DNA of 24,756 nucleotides from Clostridia bacterium (GCA_017530275.1 JAFXMP010000079.1:1-24756), one strand, 5' to 3'; counted from the first letter of the stretch, positions 7,927 to 16,496 are shown. The notes: a model not told the origin generated them from the letters alone. Translations and numbers: made by a program.

Positions 7927-10173
7927 ATGGAAAAGAATCGTATTCCGCTGCTGGATGGTTGGAAATTTAGCTTGACTGGTGACAAACAGGCAGTTCGTCG
8001 CGATTATGACGACAGCACATGGCACACGGTGGATGTGCCCCACGACTGGCAGATTGAGCAGACCCGCCTGGAGGATGCCAATCCTCAGCAGGGCTTCTTT
8101 CCCAGGGAGCATATTGGCGTGTATCGGCTGCATTTCACTCCTGACCTTTCCTGGCAGGGAAAGCAGGTGCGTATTCTATTCGACGGGGTGCAGCATTTTT
8201 CCACGGTTTATCTGAATGATCAGGAAGTGGGCGGACGGCCCTACGGGTATGTGCCTTTCCTGTGTGATGTAACGAGTGCCCTGCGCTTTGGGGAAGAAAA
8301 TGTGCTGGCCGTTTGGGTGGATAACAGCGACCCGGCTGGCTACACCCTGGGCGGTGCTGACCGCTGGTATTCCGGCGCGGGCATTTATCGGAAGGTTTGG
8401 CTGCTGGTGCAGGAAGAAAGCCGCATCGCCCATGACGGCGTGCGCATCGTGGCCGTGCCCCTCAATCATGGCCCCAACGGGGACGTGCCGGACGTGGCGG
8501 GCATTCGCTGCGATAAAGCCAGCGTATCTGTCTGCGCGGAAATCGAGCAGCCCAGGCCCGGCATGCTCCTTCGGACAGAAATCTTTGACTGCCAGGGCCA
8601 ATCCATTTATATTGATGAACGGGCGGCGGAAAAAACCACTGCCTTTGATTTTATGCTGCAAAAGCCCCTGCTGTGGACGCTGGAAAAGCCCGTTTTGTAT
8701 CAAGCGGAAATCTCGCTGATCGATAACAGGCAAGTGATCGACGCCCATACCGTTTCCTTCGGCATCCGCACGGCGGTGTTTGATGAAGAGGACGGCTTTG
8801 TGCTCAACGGCGTGAAAACCAAAATGTTCGGCGTGAACCTGCACCATGACGGCGGGGCGGTAGGCGCGGCGGTGCCCATCGAAATTTGGCGGCGTCGGCT
8901 GGCTACGCTGAAAGCTCTGGGCGTCAATACCATCCGGGCCTCCCACAACCCCATGGCGGAGGAAATGTACGATCTATGCGACGAAATGGGCTTCCTGGTG
9001 GTGGATGAAATCTATGACAAGTGGATCGGCAGCACCATGTATTTTGACGCGCTGTATGAGGAATGGCACGAAAAGGATTTGTCCGCCATGATCCGCCGGG
9101 ACGCCAATCATCCTTCGGTGGTGCTTTGGAGCGTGGGCAACGAGGTGCGGGGCCAGTATTCCGAAACCTTCTTCCGCTGTTTGGAGGAAATGTGCGCCTT
9201 GACCCGGAAGCTGGACCCCACCCGGTCGGTCACGGCGGCGCTGATCATGTTCGTGCTGCCGGAATACAACGATACCACGCCCCTGGGAAAACGCCTGGCC
9301 GTCGCCAAACGGTACGCCGAAATCGTGGATGTGTTTTCCTGCAACTATATGGAGCATTATTACGAAAAGCTGCGGGAAACGGGGATGCGGAAGCCCATCC
9401 TGGGCACCGAGGTGCGTATGTATTACAAGCATGACAGCCGCTTCCAGGACAGCGTGACGGTGAAGCTGGAATCCCCTTACGATATTGTCAAAAAGCACGA
9501 TTGGGTGTGCGGCGCGCTGGTGTGGGCGGGCATTGATTACCTGGGCGAAGCGCCCTTCTGGCCCGTCCGCGGCTGGACGGGAAATTTGCTGGATTCCACC
9601 GGTGATATCAAAACCCGTGCCTGGTACTGTGCCAGCCAATGGATGAAGGAGCCGATTTTGAAGCTGGCCGTTTACGATGAAACAGAGCCCTGGGATGGCT
9701 GCCGTGGTATGTGGGGCTTTCCTCAGATGCGCAGGCATTGGAAATATACGCAGTTTGAAAAGATTTTCCATGTGGCTGTGATGACCAACTGCGATACCGT
9801 GAAGCTGTACCAAAACAGCCAGACCGTGCGCACAGCGTACCTGCCCGACTTTGAAGATGGGATGGTGCATTTCTATCTGCCTTACATTCCAGGCGTGCTG
9901 CGGGCGGAAGGATACCGAAGCGGCATGAAGGTGGCCCAGGATATTCTGTATTCCGATCATGATGCGGCGGAACTGATCGTTGTCGCCGACACAACGGAGC
10001 TGCCCTCCGACAGCCACAGCGTGGCGCTGGTGGACGTATGCCTTCAGGACAAGCACGGCATCCGTTATGAATTGGAGGATCGGAAGGTGTCCTGGCAGGT
10101 GGATGGCTCGCCTTGCCGGGTGCGCATCGACAACGGCAACGCCTGGTCCTCCCTTCCCTTTGACGCGAAGTAA
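7927..10173 (+). CDS. GH2 family glycoside hydrolase, apparently C-terminally truncated by a stop
   Basis: This 748-residue protein has the GH2 order: sugar-binding beta-sandwich (LLDGWKFSL, VDVPHDW), immunoglobulin-like domain, and TIM barrel with GVNLHHDGG, TIRASHNPMAEEMYDLCDEMGF, acid/base Glu406 (SVGNEVRGQ) and nucleophile Glu495 (ILGTEVRMYY), followed by C-terminal beta domains. Beta-galactosidase is the nearest general label; beta-glucuronidase, beta-xylosidase or arabinopyranosidase activity is equally possible in this operon. The start at 7927 is chosen because AAGGAG lies 10 bases upstream and the domain begins there; the frame is open from 7867. The TAA at 10171-10173 is followed in frame by 40 more codons that read like the end of the same domain, so the natural protein was probably 789 residues. 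Both catalytic residues remain. Confidence 0.85.
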   Translation: MEKNRIPLLDGWKFSLTGDKQAVRRDYDDSTWHTVDVPHDWQIEQTRLEDANPQQGFFPREHIGVYRLHFTPDLSWQGKQVRILFDGVQHFSTVYLNDQEVGGRPYGYVPFLCDVTSALRFGEENVLAVWVDNSDPAGYTLGGADRWYSGAGIYRKVWLLVQEESRIAHDGVRIVAVPLNHGPNGDVPDVAGIRCDKASVSVCAEIEQPRPGMLLRTEIFDCQGQSIYIDERAAEKTTAFDFMLQKPLLWTLEKPVLYQAEISLIDNRQVIDAHTVSFGIRTAVFDEEDGFVLNGVKTKMFGVNLHHDGGAVGAAVPIEIWRRRLATLKALGVNTIRASHNPMAEEMYDLCDEMGFLVVDEIYDKWIGSTMYFDALYEEWHEKDLSAMIRRDANHPSVVLWSVGNEVRGQYSETFFRCLEEMCALTRKLDPTRSVTAALIMFVLPEYNDTTPLGKRLAVAKRYAEIVDVFSCNYMEHYYEKLRETGMRKPILGTEVRMYYKHDSRFQDSVTVKLESPYDIVKKHDWVCGALVWAGIDYLGEAPFWPVRGWTGNLLDSTGDIKTRAWYCASQWMKEPILKLAVYDETEPWDGCRGMWGFPQMRRHWKYTQFEKIFHVAVMTNCDTVKLYQNSQTVRTAYLPDFEDGMVHFYLPYIPGVLRAEGYRSGMKVAQDILYSDHDAAELIVVADTTELPSDSHSVALVDVCLQDKHGIRYELEDRKVSWQVDGSPCRVRIDNGNAWSSLPFDAK

Positions 10174-10296
10174 ATGCCCCTGAACAATGGCCACATCCTT
10201 TTGATCGTTCAGGCGGGACATGAACAAGGCGAAGCCCACTTACATCTGAACGTGGAAGGCTTTGAACAAAGAACCCTTACCTTTATTTTCCGATAA
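10174..10296 (+). pseudogene. Detached in-frame C-terminal tail of the GH2 gene
   Basis: Directly after the GH2 stop, the same frame encodes 40 residues (beginning MPLNNGHILLIVQAG and containing GEAHLHLNVEGFEQ) before a TAA at 10294-10296. The pattern of an LNNGH.LLIV.AG strand followed by an E.HLH strand is what closes the last beta-sandwich of GH2 enzymes. No ribosome-binding site precedes the ATG at 10174. It is best read as the tail of the upstream gene separated by one nonsense codon (for example GAA to TAA). Confidence 0.6.
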
Positions 10297-10309
10297 GGAG
10301 GCTTGCAGC

Positions 10310-10459
10310 ATGGAATTCAATCGGGATACTTGGGCGGTCTGCATCATAAATGAACTTCGGAAACGAATTGATTCCAATAGAAAACTTGAGTATTTCAGGA
10401 TAATCATGCAACCTCTGTCGTACCCAGCATATATCTGTAATGCTGTTCCTGGTGCATGA
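10310..10459 (+). pseudogene. 5' stump of the next operon gene, cut by the mobile-element edge
   Basis: An ATG at 10310 has a near-consensus ribosome-binding site (AAGGAGG, 9 bases upstream) and lies 13 bases after the natural end of the GH2 gene, as expected for a further gene of the operon. The frame gives MEFNRDTWAV and then non-descript sequence to a stop at 10459. That stretch overlaps the end of a minus-strand mobile-element ORF, so the original gene seems lost after roughly ten codons and the host/element boundary lies about 10335-10400. Its original product cannot be named. Confidence 0.4.
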
Positions 10460-10559
10460 CCTCGAATATTCTCTGAAAAACAAAGCGGATTTGTTTGGGA
10501 TCAACCGCGCTCATATCAAAATAGAGACTGTTCATAGCTCCCGTGCTGTTTAAATCCAT
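10404..10559 (-). CDS. 51-aa hypothetical protein overlapping the end of topB
   Basis: This short frame starts with ATG at 10559, inside the last codons of the topoisomerase gene (overlap 10550-10559), and ends with TGA at 10404-10406. It encodes a mixed-charge protein beginning MDLNSTGAMNSLYFDMSAVD and ending GTTEVA, with a helical, Gln/His-rich middle (FQRIFEVMHQEQHYRYML). Overlap with the upstream stop suggests translational coupling. I do not recognise the family. It may be complete, or its end may have been trimmed by the rearrangement at the left edge of the mobile region. Confidence 0.5.
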   Translation of the reverse strand: MDLNSTGAMNSLYFDMSAVDPKQIRFVFQRIFEVMHQEQHYRYMLGTTEVA

Positions 10560-12334
10560 GAGGGAAACCATTGCTGAAACAAACTGAAGCTGCTCTGCCA
10601 GTCCGCTGATCCGGGCGGAGCAAAGGCTTCCTTATGTTCATCCAGTAAAGTCTTTTGCATTTCTCGCCCATCATGATGGCATGTCAGCAGAAAATAGCGG
10701 CATAAAATCTGCCGGGCAGTTGCAATCAGAACCTGCGGCTGATCGGAAAGCGCAAATTGCTGCCATAGTCCCTGGTATTCGTCACTAACAGGGCTTCGGT
10801 TCACTGTTTCTGTTCCAATTGCGTTTTCTCTGGCTACACAGGGAATGATCTCTGTGATGGCGGCCAGCAGGCTGTCCTCGGTGTAATGCTTGGGAGGCGC
10901 GGTCACGCCATCCTTTACTGACGACATGACGGGGTACAGCTTTTCCCCGTTTTCCAGCGTGCGGATATTCCGTTGAGGTTCCTGTCCGTTGTCGGCATCC
11001 TCGCTGCTCCCCTGTTTCCGGCTGCGCATGAACAGCTCAAAGGGCAGCTTCCAGCCGATTTGCGATACGGTTTTTCCTTTGCCGGTGAAGGTATGTCCTT
11101 CGCATTCCACCGTCACAACGGTTTCGGCGTATTCATAGGGATCGGACACGGCGCAGATCAGCCGGACGCAGATCAGCTCCAGCAGCGCCTTTTCCTGGGC
11201 AGGAAGCGTCAGCCAGGGCGTGATCCCCATGGTTTTTGTGGGAATGATGGCGTGATGGTCGCTGACTTTGGCGTTGTCGATCACCTGTTCCTCATGAACA
11301 GGCAGCGGCATTCCCGCCACATAGGGCAGGCAGTTGGCGGTCATATGCACCAGCCCGGTCAGATGAAGCTGCATATCCTCCGTTAAGAACTGGCTGTCCG
11401 TCCGGGGATAGGTAATCATCTTTTTCTCATATAAATCCTGGGCGTAATCCAGGGTCTGCTGGGCTGTATAGCCGAAAATGCGGTTGGCGTCCCGCTGGAG
11501 CGTGGTCAGGTCATACAGCCTGGGCGGATTTTCTTTTTTCTGTTTCCTGTCCACCTTCCGCACATACGCGGCTTTCATGGAGCAGGCCGCGGCGATTTTC
11601 TTTGCTTCCTCCGGGTCGCTGATCCGTTCCCCGGAAGCCAGGAAGCCGCAGCTGATTTGAACGGTATGATACTTTTCAGGCTGAAACGCTTCAATGGCCT
11701 GTTCCCGCTGGCGAAGCATGTTCAGGGTTGGCGTCATGACGCGGCCAATGTTGAGGGTGGTGCCGTAGATCAGGGAATACAGGCGGCTGGCGTTGATGCC
11801 CACCAGCCAATCGGCTTTCTGACGGCACAGCGCGGCTTCATACAGGCGGTCATATTCGCTGCTGTCATGCAGATGCTGAAAGCCATCCCGAATGGCGGTT
11901 TCCTCCAGAGAAGAAATCCACAGGCGCTTCACCGGCTTATGGCAGCCGCATTGGCTGTAAACGAGCCGGAAGATCAGTTCCCCTTCCCGGCCCGCGTCGG
12001 TGGCGCAGACGATGCTTTCCACCTGCGGCGCGTTCATCAGTTCTTTCAGGGTGAAAAACTGTTTCTTCCCTTTTTCGGTCAGAACGTACTGCCAGGGATC
12101 AGGCAAGATGGGAAGGTCGCCGCCCGTCCATTTGGCGTATCGTTCATCATAATCCTGGGGCATGGCAAGCTCCACCAGATGGCCGACGCACCAGGTGACG
12201 ATCCAGCCGTTTCCCAGCAGAAAGCCGTCCTTCTTTTCCGTCGCGCCGATCACGGCGGCAATGGTCTGGCCCACGGACGGTTTTTCCGCAACGACCAGGG
12301 TATGGGCGTTCATGGGAAGCAGGATATTACTCAT
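10550..12334 (-). CDS. topB: Conjugative-element DNA topoisomerase III
   Basis: This 594-residue type IA topoisomerase starts with the Toprim domain (LVVAEKPSVGQTIAAVIGA; acidic motif ATDAGREGELIFR near residue 112) and has the active-site Tyr309 in MITYPRTDSQ. YDLTTLQRDANRIFGYTAQQTL and DHHAIIPT are further type IA landmarks. The length and lack of C-terminal zinc fingers fit the TopB proteins carried by integrative conjugative elements of Clostridia rather than the chromosomal TopA. The start at 12334 is preferred because GGAGG lies 9 bases upstream and it overlaps the DUF4366 stop (ATGAGTAA); a start 18 bases earlier is less supported. It is transcribed opposite to the relaxase genes, which is unusual for this element family. 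Confidence 0.92.
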   Translation of the reverse strand: MSNILLPMNAHTLVVAEKPSVGQTIAAVIGATEKKDGFLLGNGWIVTWCVGHLVELAMPQDYDERYAKWTGGDLPILPDPWQYVLTEKGKKQFFTLKELMNAPQVESIVCATDAGREGELIFRLVYSQCGCHKPVKRLWISSLEETAIRDGFQHLHDSSEYDRLYEAALCRQKADWLVGINASRLYSLIYGTTLNIGRVMTPTLNMLRQREQAIEAFQPEKYHTVQISCGFLASGERISDPEEAKKIAAACSMKAAYVRKVDRKQKKENPPRLYDLTTLQRDANRIFGYTAQQTLDYAQDLYEKKMITYPRTDSQFLTEDMQLHLTGLVHMTANCLPYVAGMPLPVHEEQVIDNAKVSDHHAIIPTKTMGITPWLTLPAQEKALLELICVRLICAVSDPYEYAETVVTVECEGHTFTGKGKTVSQIGWKLPFELFMRSRKQGSSEDADNGQEPQRNIRTLENGEKLYPVMSSVKDGVTAPPKHYTEDSLLAAITEIIPCVARENAIGTETVNRSPVSDEYQGLWQQFALSDQPQVLIATARQILCRYFLLTCHHDGREMQKTLLDEHKEAFAPPGSADWQSSFSLFQQWFPSWI

Positions 12335-12665
12335 TCTCGTTTTCCTCCGCATTCATATCTTCGTTTTCTTCTTCATCTTCATCATCGTCCTCGAAGCCGG
12401 ATTCATCCAGCATCCGGGGAATCGGCGCAGCGCCTTTTTTCTTTTTCATGAACCAATATACGGCACCGCCGCCGCCCAGCAGTACGATGAGCAGCAGAAG
12501 CAGCCCGGACTGATTGGCAGCGGGCTTTTCCGTCTGTGTCGCAGGCTCCGCCGTGGCAGCGGGCATTGCCGTAGGCTCCGGGGTGACGTACACGATTTGC
12601 GGCGTGGGCGTGGCGACAATTTCATCATCGGAAAGAACGCTCAGCAAGTCGCGGTCATCCACCAT
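12327..12665 (-). CDS. DUF4366-like mobile-element membrane protein, N-terminally truncated
   Basis: The 112 visible residues have a Pro/Thr-rich stalk (TPTPQIVYVTPEPTAMP), one membrane helix (SGLLLLLIVLLGGGGAVYWF, about residues 53-72), a Lys-rich stop-transfer and a very acidic tail (FEDDDEDEEENED). This is the C-terminal half of DUF4366 proteins, which in Clostridia elements sit just before topB. Full proteins also have a signal peptide and an ectodomain; here these are missing. The apparent ATG at 12665 has no ribosome-binding site and lies at the exact place where a plus-strand helicase fragment begins, so the gene seems cut by a rearrangement. The topB ribosome-binding site lies inside its last codons. 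Confidence 0.7.
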   Translation of the reverse strand: MVDDRDLLSVLSDDEIVATPTPQIVYVTPEPTAMPAATAEPATQTEKPAANQSGLLLLLIVLLGGGGAVYWFMKKKKGAAPIPRMLDESGFEDDDEDEEENEDMNAEENENE

Positions 12666-14749
12666 ATACGAAAATGAGCAATGTGGCGGGGTTATCCACG
12701 GCGGAAGCGCAGAAATCCAACGATATGTTCCTCAAATGCCGGTACATGGATGAAATCACCGGCGGGAAGGGCATTGTGTTCGCAACAGGAACGCCTATTT
12801 CCAACTCCATGGTCGAAATGTACACCATACAGCGTTATCTGCAATATGAAACGCTGAGGCAGCAGAACATGACCCATTTTGACTGCTGGGCTTCTACTTT
12901 CGGGGAAACGGTCACAGCTCTTGAGCTGGCCCCGGAAGGTACAGGCTACCGGGCCAGAACGCGGTTCGCCAAGTTTTTCAACCTGCCGGAACTGATGAAT
13001 ATGTTCAAGGAAGTCGCGGATGTAAAAACCGCCGACCAATTGAACCTCCCCACCCCTGAAGCGCATTACGAAACCATTGCGGTCAAGCCCTCGGAAATCC
13101 AAAAAAGCCTGATCCAATCGCTATCAGAGCGAGCCGCCGCCGTACACGCGCACATCGTTGATCCTTCCACGGACAACATGCTTCGGATCACGTCGGATGG
13201 CAGAAAACTGGGGCTGGACCAGCGCCTGATCGATCCCATGATGCCGGATTACCCAGGGAGCAAGGTCAACGCCTGTGTAGACAACATCATGCGCATCTGG
13301 CAGGAAGGCCAGGCCGATAAGAAAACACAGCTTGTTTTTTGCGATCTATCCACCCCGAAAACCAACGCTTCTTCCCGTGCTGCTACACAGAAACAGACGG
13401 AAGAAGAGAACACAACACAGTCCCAAGAAAACGGTGAAATGGAAGATAGTAGGGCTGCCCCTGATCCTGTCCCTGAACCTATACCGGAAAATATGGATTT
13501 GTTCAGTGTGTACGACGACATACGCTCCAAGCTGATCGCCAGAGGTGTCCCACCCGAAGAAATTGCCTTTATCCATGACGCGAACACAGAGGTCAAAAAG
13601 AAAGATTTATTCGCCAAAGTGCGTTCCGGGCAGGTGCGCATCCTCATGGGCAGCACAGCAAAAATGGGCGCAGGGACCAATGTGCAGGACAAATTGATCG
13701 CCATGCACGACCTGGACGCCCCCTGGCGGCCCGGCGACCTGGAGCAGCGGGCGGGACGCATCGTGCGGCAGGGAAACAAAAACAAGGATGTGTTTATCTA
13801 CCGGTATGTGACGGAAGCCTCCTTCGATGCCTTCCTCTGGCAGACTTTGGAGAATAAGCAGAAATTCATATCGCAGATCATGACCAGCAAAAGCCCGGTT
13901 CGCTCCTGTGAGGACGTGGACGAAGCGGCGCTCTCCTATGCTGAAATCAAGGCGCTTTGTGCCGGAGACCCCAGGATCAAAGAAAAAATGGATTTGGATA
14001 TCGAGGTATCCCGGCTTCGCTTGATGAAAGCCGATCACGAAACCCGGCGCTTTGATTTGGAAGATCAGGTGAGGAAAGGCTTTCCGAAGAAAATCAGACA
14101 GGCACAGGAACGGATCGTGGGCTTTCAAAAAGATCTGGAAGGACTTGCCTCTTATCCTGTCCCGGAAAAGGGCTTTGCCGGGATGACCGTGGATGGAACC
14201 CACTATACGGAAAAAGACAAGGCCGGTTCAGCCCTGATCGAATTCTGCAAGCATCATTTTACCACCGACCCCGTTCCCCTGGGCGAATACCGGGGCTTAT
14301 CCGTGACCCTGGAATATAATCCCGTCTACAAGCGTTTTGAGGCGACCTTGAAGGGAACCATGAGCTATCATGTTGAACTCGGCAGCGACGTGTACGGTAA
14401 CCTGACGCGCATCGACAACGCCTTGAAAGACATTGGCAAAAGCCTGGAGGCCGCAAAAATGCAGCTTACTGATCTGGAAAACCAGATGGCCACAGCCAAG
14501 GAGGAAATGGTAAAGCCTTTTCCCAAGGAAGAAGAATTACAGACCAAAAGCGCGCGGTTGGCCGAGCTGAACGCGGAACTGAATATGGATGGCCGGCAGC
14601 AGCGGCCAGAGGAAACGGAAAGCAACGACGCCCCGGAAGAGGAAATCGCCAAGCAGACCCCTCAATCCATCCTGGCACGGCTCAGTAATCCCTGCGCGAA
14701 CACAGCGTATAGCAGCCCACAGCAAAAACACGATATGGAGGTAAGATAA
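12662..14749 (+). pseudogene. C-terminal fragment of SNF2-type helicase/methylase of a conjugative element
   Basis: The frame reads YTKMSNVAGLSTAEAQKS from the junction, continuing with FLKCRYMDEITGGKGIVFATGTPISNSM, a block typical of the very large SNF2 helicase/DNA methylase proteins of integrative conjugative elements. Later come KMGAGTNVQDKLIAMHDLDAPW (helicase motif V, about residue 325) and QRAGRIVRQG (motif VI, about 356), then a coiled-coil tail. The Walker A/DEAD half and any methylase domain are absent, so this is about the last 690 residues of a protein normally two to four times longer. An ATG at 12674 is the first possible start but lacks a ribosome-binding site. It cannot be an active ATPase. 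Its sequence stops abruptly at the junction with the oppositely oriented DUF4366 gene. Confidence 0.8.
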
Positions 14750-14752
14750 TCA

Positions 14753-15745
14753 ATGAGTGAAAACAGAGAAAATAAGAAAACAGTTTCTCTGGCAGAACAG
14801 CAGCGTGAATGGAAAAGCGTGCCGCTTTACACCTGTTCTGCGGAAACGGCACGGGAAAAGAACGAGCTGGATGTTTTCCGGTCGTCCAGCAAAGCCAACC
14901 AAGCCTGCGCCGAGGCAATTGCGGATACGATTAAGGAAAACTGGACTGGCAGCAGGCTGAAAGACAGCTGCGTCCAACCGGTGATGGACGCTTTCGGCAT
15001 GGACCGGCTGGCCTTTGTGCTGGCGAACACCGTGCAGCTTCGGGCCTATGACACCCGGTTCAGCAAACAAAACCGTGAATGGGCACAAATGGCGATGGCT
15101 GGCGCTGATGTGGTCATCCCGGATGACCGCCGGAGCGCGTGGGAAATCGACGCCCATACCATCCTGCTGAACGATTTTGTCCAGCAAGCGCGGGAAGCGA
15201 TTGAGAACCTGACCACGCTGGAAACGCCGGTATATTATGAATCATTCCAGTACGCGACAGAGAACGAGGAAACCGGCCCCTTCTGGGAATCCTACAACTG
15301 CAACCGTGAATGCAGGCACGCCATTGAGGAAGCCATTGCCGATCATTTCGACGGTTATCACATGGAGGCAAACGCAGCGGATGGCGTTTTGAAAAAATAT
15401 GGGGAAGAACGCACCATGTATGTAATCGCCAACACCATCCAGCTTTTGCAGGGTGATGGCCGTATCTCCCAGCAAAACAACAATTGGGCGAAGAAAATAC
15501 CGATCCCCCATGAAACCTCGCAGGATGAATCCCTGCGCCGGGATTTCCTGGTGCGTTCCCACCCTGGGCTGTTCAATCTTTTCACCAATATCACCCGGAA
15601 TATTGTGCGTCGTGCGCAGATTGCCAGGAGAGATCACAAGAAAAAGGATCAGGAGCAGCCGTCCATCCTGACGCAACTGCAAACGCCCACAGCCGAAACG
15701 CAAGCGAAAAAACACCCCAAGCGAGAAAAGGAGCAGTCCAGGTGA
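14753..15745 (+). CDS. Tandem DUF3849 domain protein
   Basis: This 330-residue protein contains two copies of the DUF3849-type module. Copy one runs from about residue 24 (PLYTCSAETAREKNELDVFR ... AIADTIKENW ... LAFVLANTVQL) and copy two from about residue 160 (PVYYESFQYATENEETGPFW ... AIEEAIADHFDGYH ... MYVIANTIQL). Both end in a similar Q-N-x-x-WA motif. The C-terminus is Lys/Gln-rich. DUF3849 proteins are common in Clostridia conjugative elements, next to the SNF2 helicase, and have no established biochemical role. The gene lies 3 bases after the helicase fragment; its ribosome-binding site (GGAGGT) is inside the helicase 3' end. MobC follows after 6 bases. Confidence 0.75.
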   Translation: MSENRENKKTVSLAEQQREWKSVPLYTCSAETAREKNELDVFRSSSKANQACAEAIADTIKENWTGSRLKDSCVQPVMDAFGMDRLAFVLANTVQLRAYDTRFSKQNREWAQMAMAGADVVIPDDRRSAWEIDAHTILLNDFVQQAREAIENLTTLETPVYYESFQYATENEETGPFWESYNCNRECRHAIEEAIADHFDGYHMEANAADGVLKKYGEERTMYVIANTIQLLQGDGRISQQNNNWAKKIPIPHETSQDESLRRDFLVRSHPGLFNLFTNITRNIVRRAQIARRDHKKKDQEQPSILTQLQTPTAETQAKKHPKREKEQSR

Positions 15746-15751
15746 GGGATC

Positions 15752-16090
15752 ATGAAAAAGAAGAACAACAAAATCGGCATCCTGGTGCGCGTGACGCCAG
15801 AACAACTGGACATGATCCATGATCGCATGAAGCTGCTGCATACCGACAACCGGGAATCCTACATGCGGAAAATGGCGATCGACGGCTACATCCTGGAAAT
15901 GGACGACACAGCCATCCGGGAAATGTGCAGGCTCCTGCGCAGCATCAGCAACAATTTCAATCAGGTGGCGAAGCTGGCCAACAGCAGCGGGCACGTCTAC
16001 GATACGGACCTCATGGATATGTCGCAAAAGCTCAATCGTATATGGGATATGCAAGCGCAGTTCATGGGAAAGCTGAGCGAGGTCAAATGA
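15752..16090 (+). CDS. mobC: MobC-type relaxosome accessory protein
   Basis: This 112-residue basic protein begins with a short beta strand and helix region (KIGILVRVTPEQLDMIHDRM) of ribbon-helix-helix type and has the MobC signature around REMCRLLRSISNNFNQVAKLANSSG. Such proteins bind the origin of transfer and help the relaxase melt and nick it. The ATG at 15752 follows AGGTGAGGG. In related elements mobC is directly followed by the relaxase gene, often overlapping. Here a 1.84-kb regulatory block separates them, and the ATGA at its end leads into a short frame that I do not recognise. Confidence 0.8.
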   Translation: MKKKNNKIGILVRVTPEQLDMIHDRMKLLHTDNRESYMRKMAIDGYILEMDDTAIREMCRLLRSISNNFNQVAKLANSSGHVYDTDLMDMSQKLNRIWDMQAQFMGKLSEVK

Positions 16091-16092
16091 AG

Positions 16093-16150
16093 GCGCGGGG
16101 CAGCGGATCATCGTCAATGTTCCGTTCCACGCGCTCTTTTCATGCATATA
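16093..16150 (+). terminator. Weak terminator-like fold between mobC and the XRE gene
   Basis: GCGCG at 16093-16097 can pair with CGCGC at 16140-16144, with imperfect pairing further in, and TCTTTT follows at 16145-16150. It sits between the convergent ends of mobC and the minus-strand XRE gene. The loop is long, so the call is tentative. Confidence 0.3.
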
Positions 16151-16468
16151 TTATTGCGGTTTCTTATCGTTCAGGGATCGCAGCAGGTCCAAATACAGCT
16201 TTTTGTCCGCGTCGCTCAAGCGGTTCCAATTGGACAATAGATCCCGCTGCTCAGGGGTCAGTTCGGTCACATCTTCCCCCAGCAACAATTCTTCCAGGGA
16301 AATGCCCAACCCTTTGCAGATGGCTTCCAGCGTGGGGATGGTCGGCTCCGTGCCCCGGTCGAACATATTCCGGATGGTAGACCAGGATACGTCCGCTTCC
16401 TTGGACAGGCGATAATACGTCCAATGCTTTTCCGCCATCAGCGCCAGCAGCTTTTTCTTCACATCCAT
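16151..16468 (-). CDS. XRE-family transcriptional regulator
   Basis: This 105-residue protein has an N-terminal Cro/CI helix-turn-helix (WTYYRLSKEADVSWSTIRNMFDRGTEPTIPTLEAICKGLGISLEELL, about residues 12-58) and a helical C-terminus (LTPEQRDLLSNWNRLSDADKKLYLDLL) typical of small element-borne repressors. The start at 16468 is preferred over the upstream frame start at 16492 because the domain begins there and a purine-rich AGGGGTG lies ahead. It is divergent from the 16696 gene, and the shared region has a palindrome overlapping its probable -10 box, so autorepression is likely. It may control mobilization or the small-gene island. Confidence 0.8.
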   Translation of the reverse strand: MDVKKKLLALMAEKHWTYYRLSKEADVSWSTIRNMFDRGTEPTIPTLEAICKGLGISLEELLLGEDVTELTPEQRDLLSNWNRLSDADKKLYLDLLRSLNDKKPQ

Positions 16469-16496
16469 ACCAACACCCCTATCACATATCATTCTA

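Noticed and set aside
8974..10239. Minus-strand open frame opposite the GH2 gene
   Set aside because: The plus strand holds both GH2 catalytic glutamates and the full domain order; the antisense product is His/Gly-rich without motifs.
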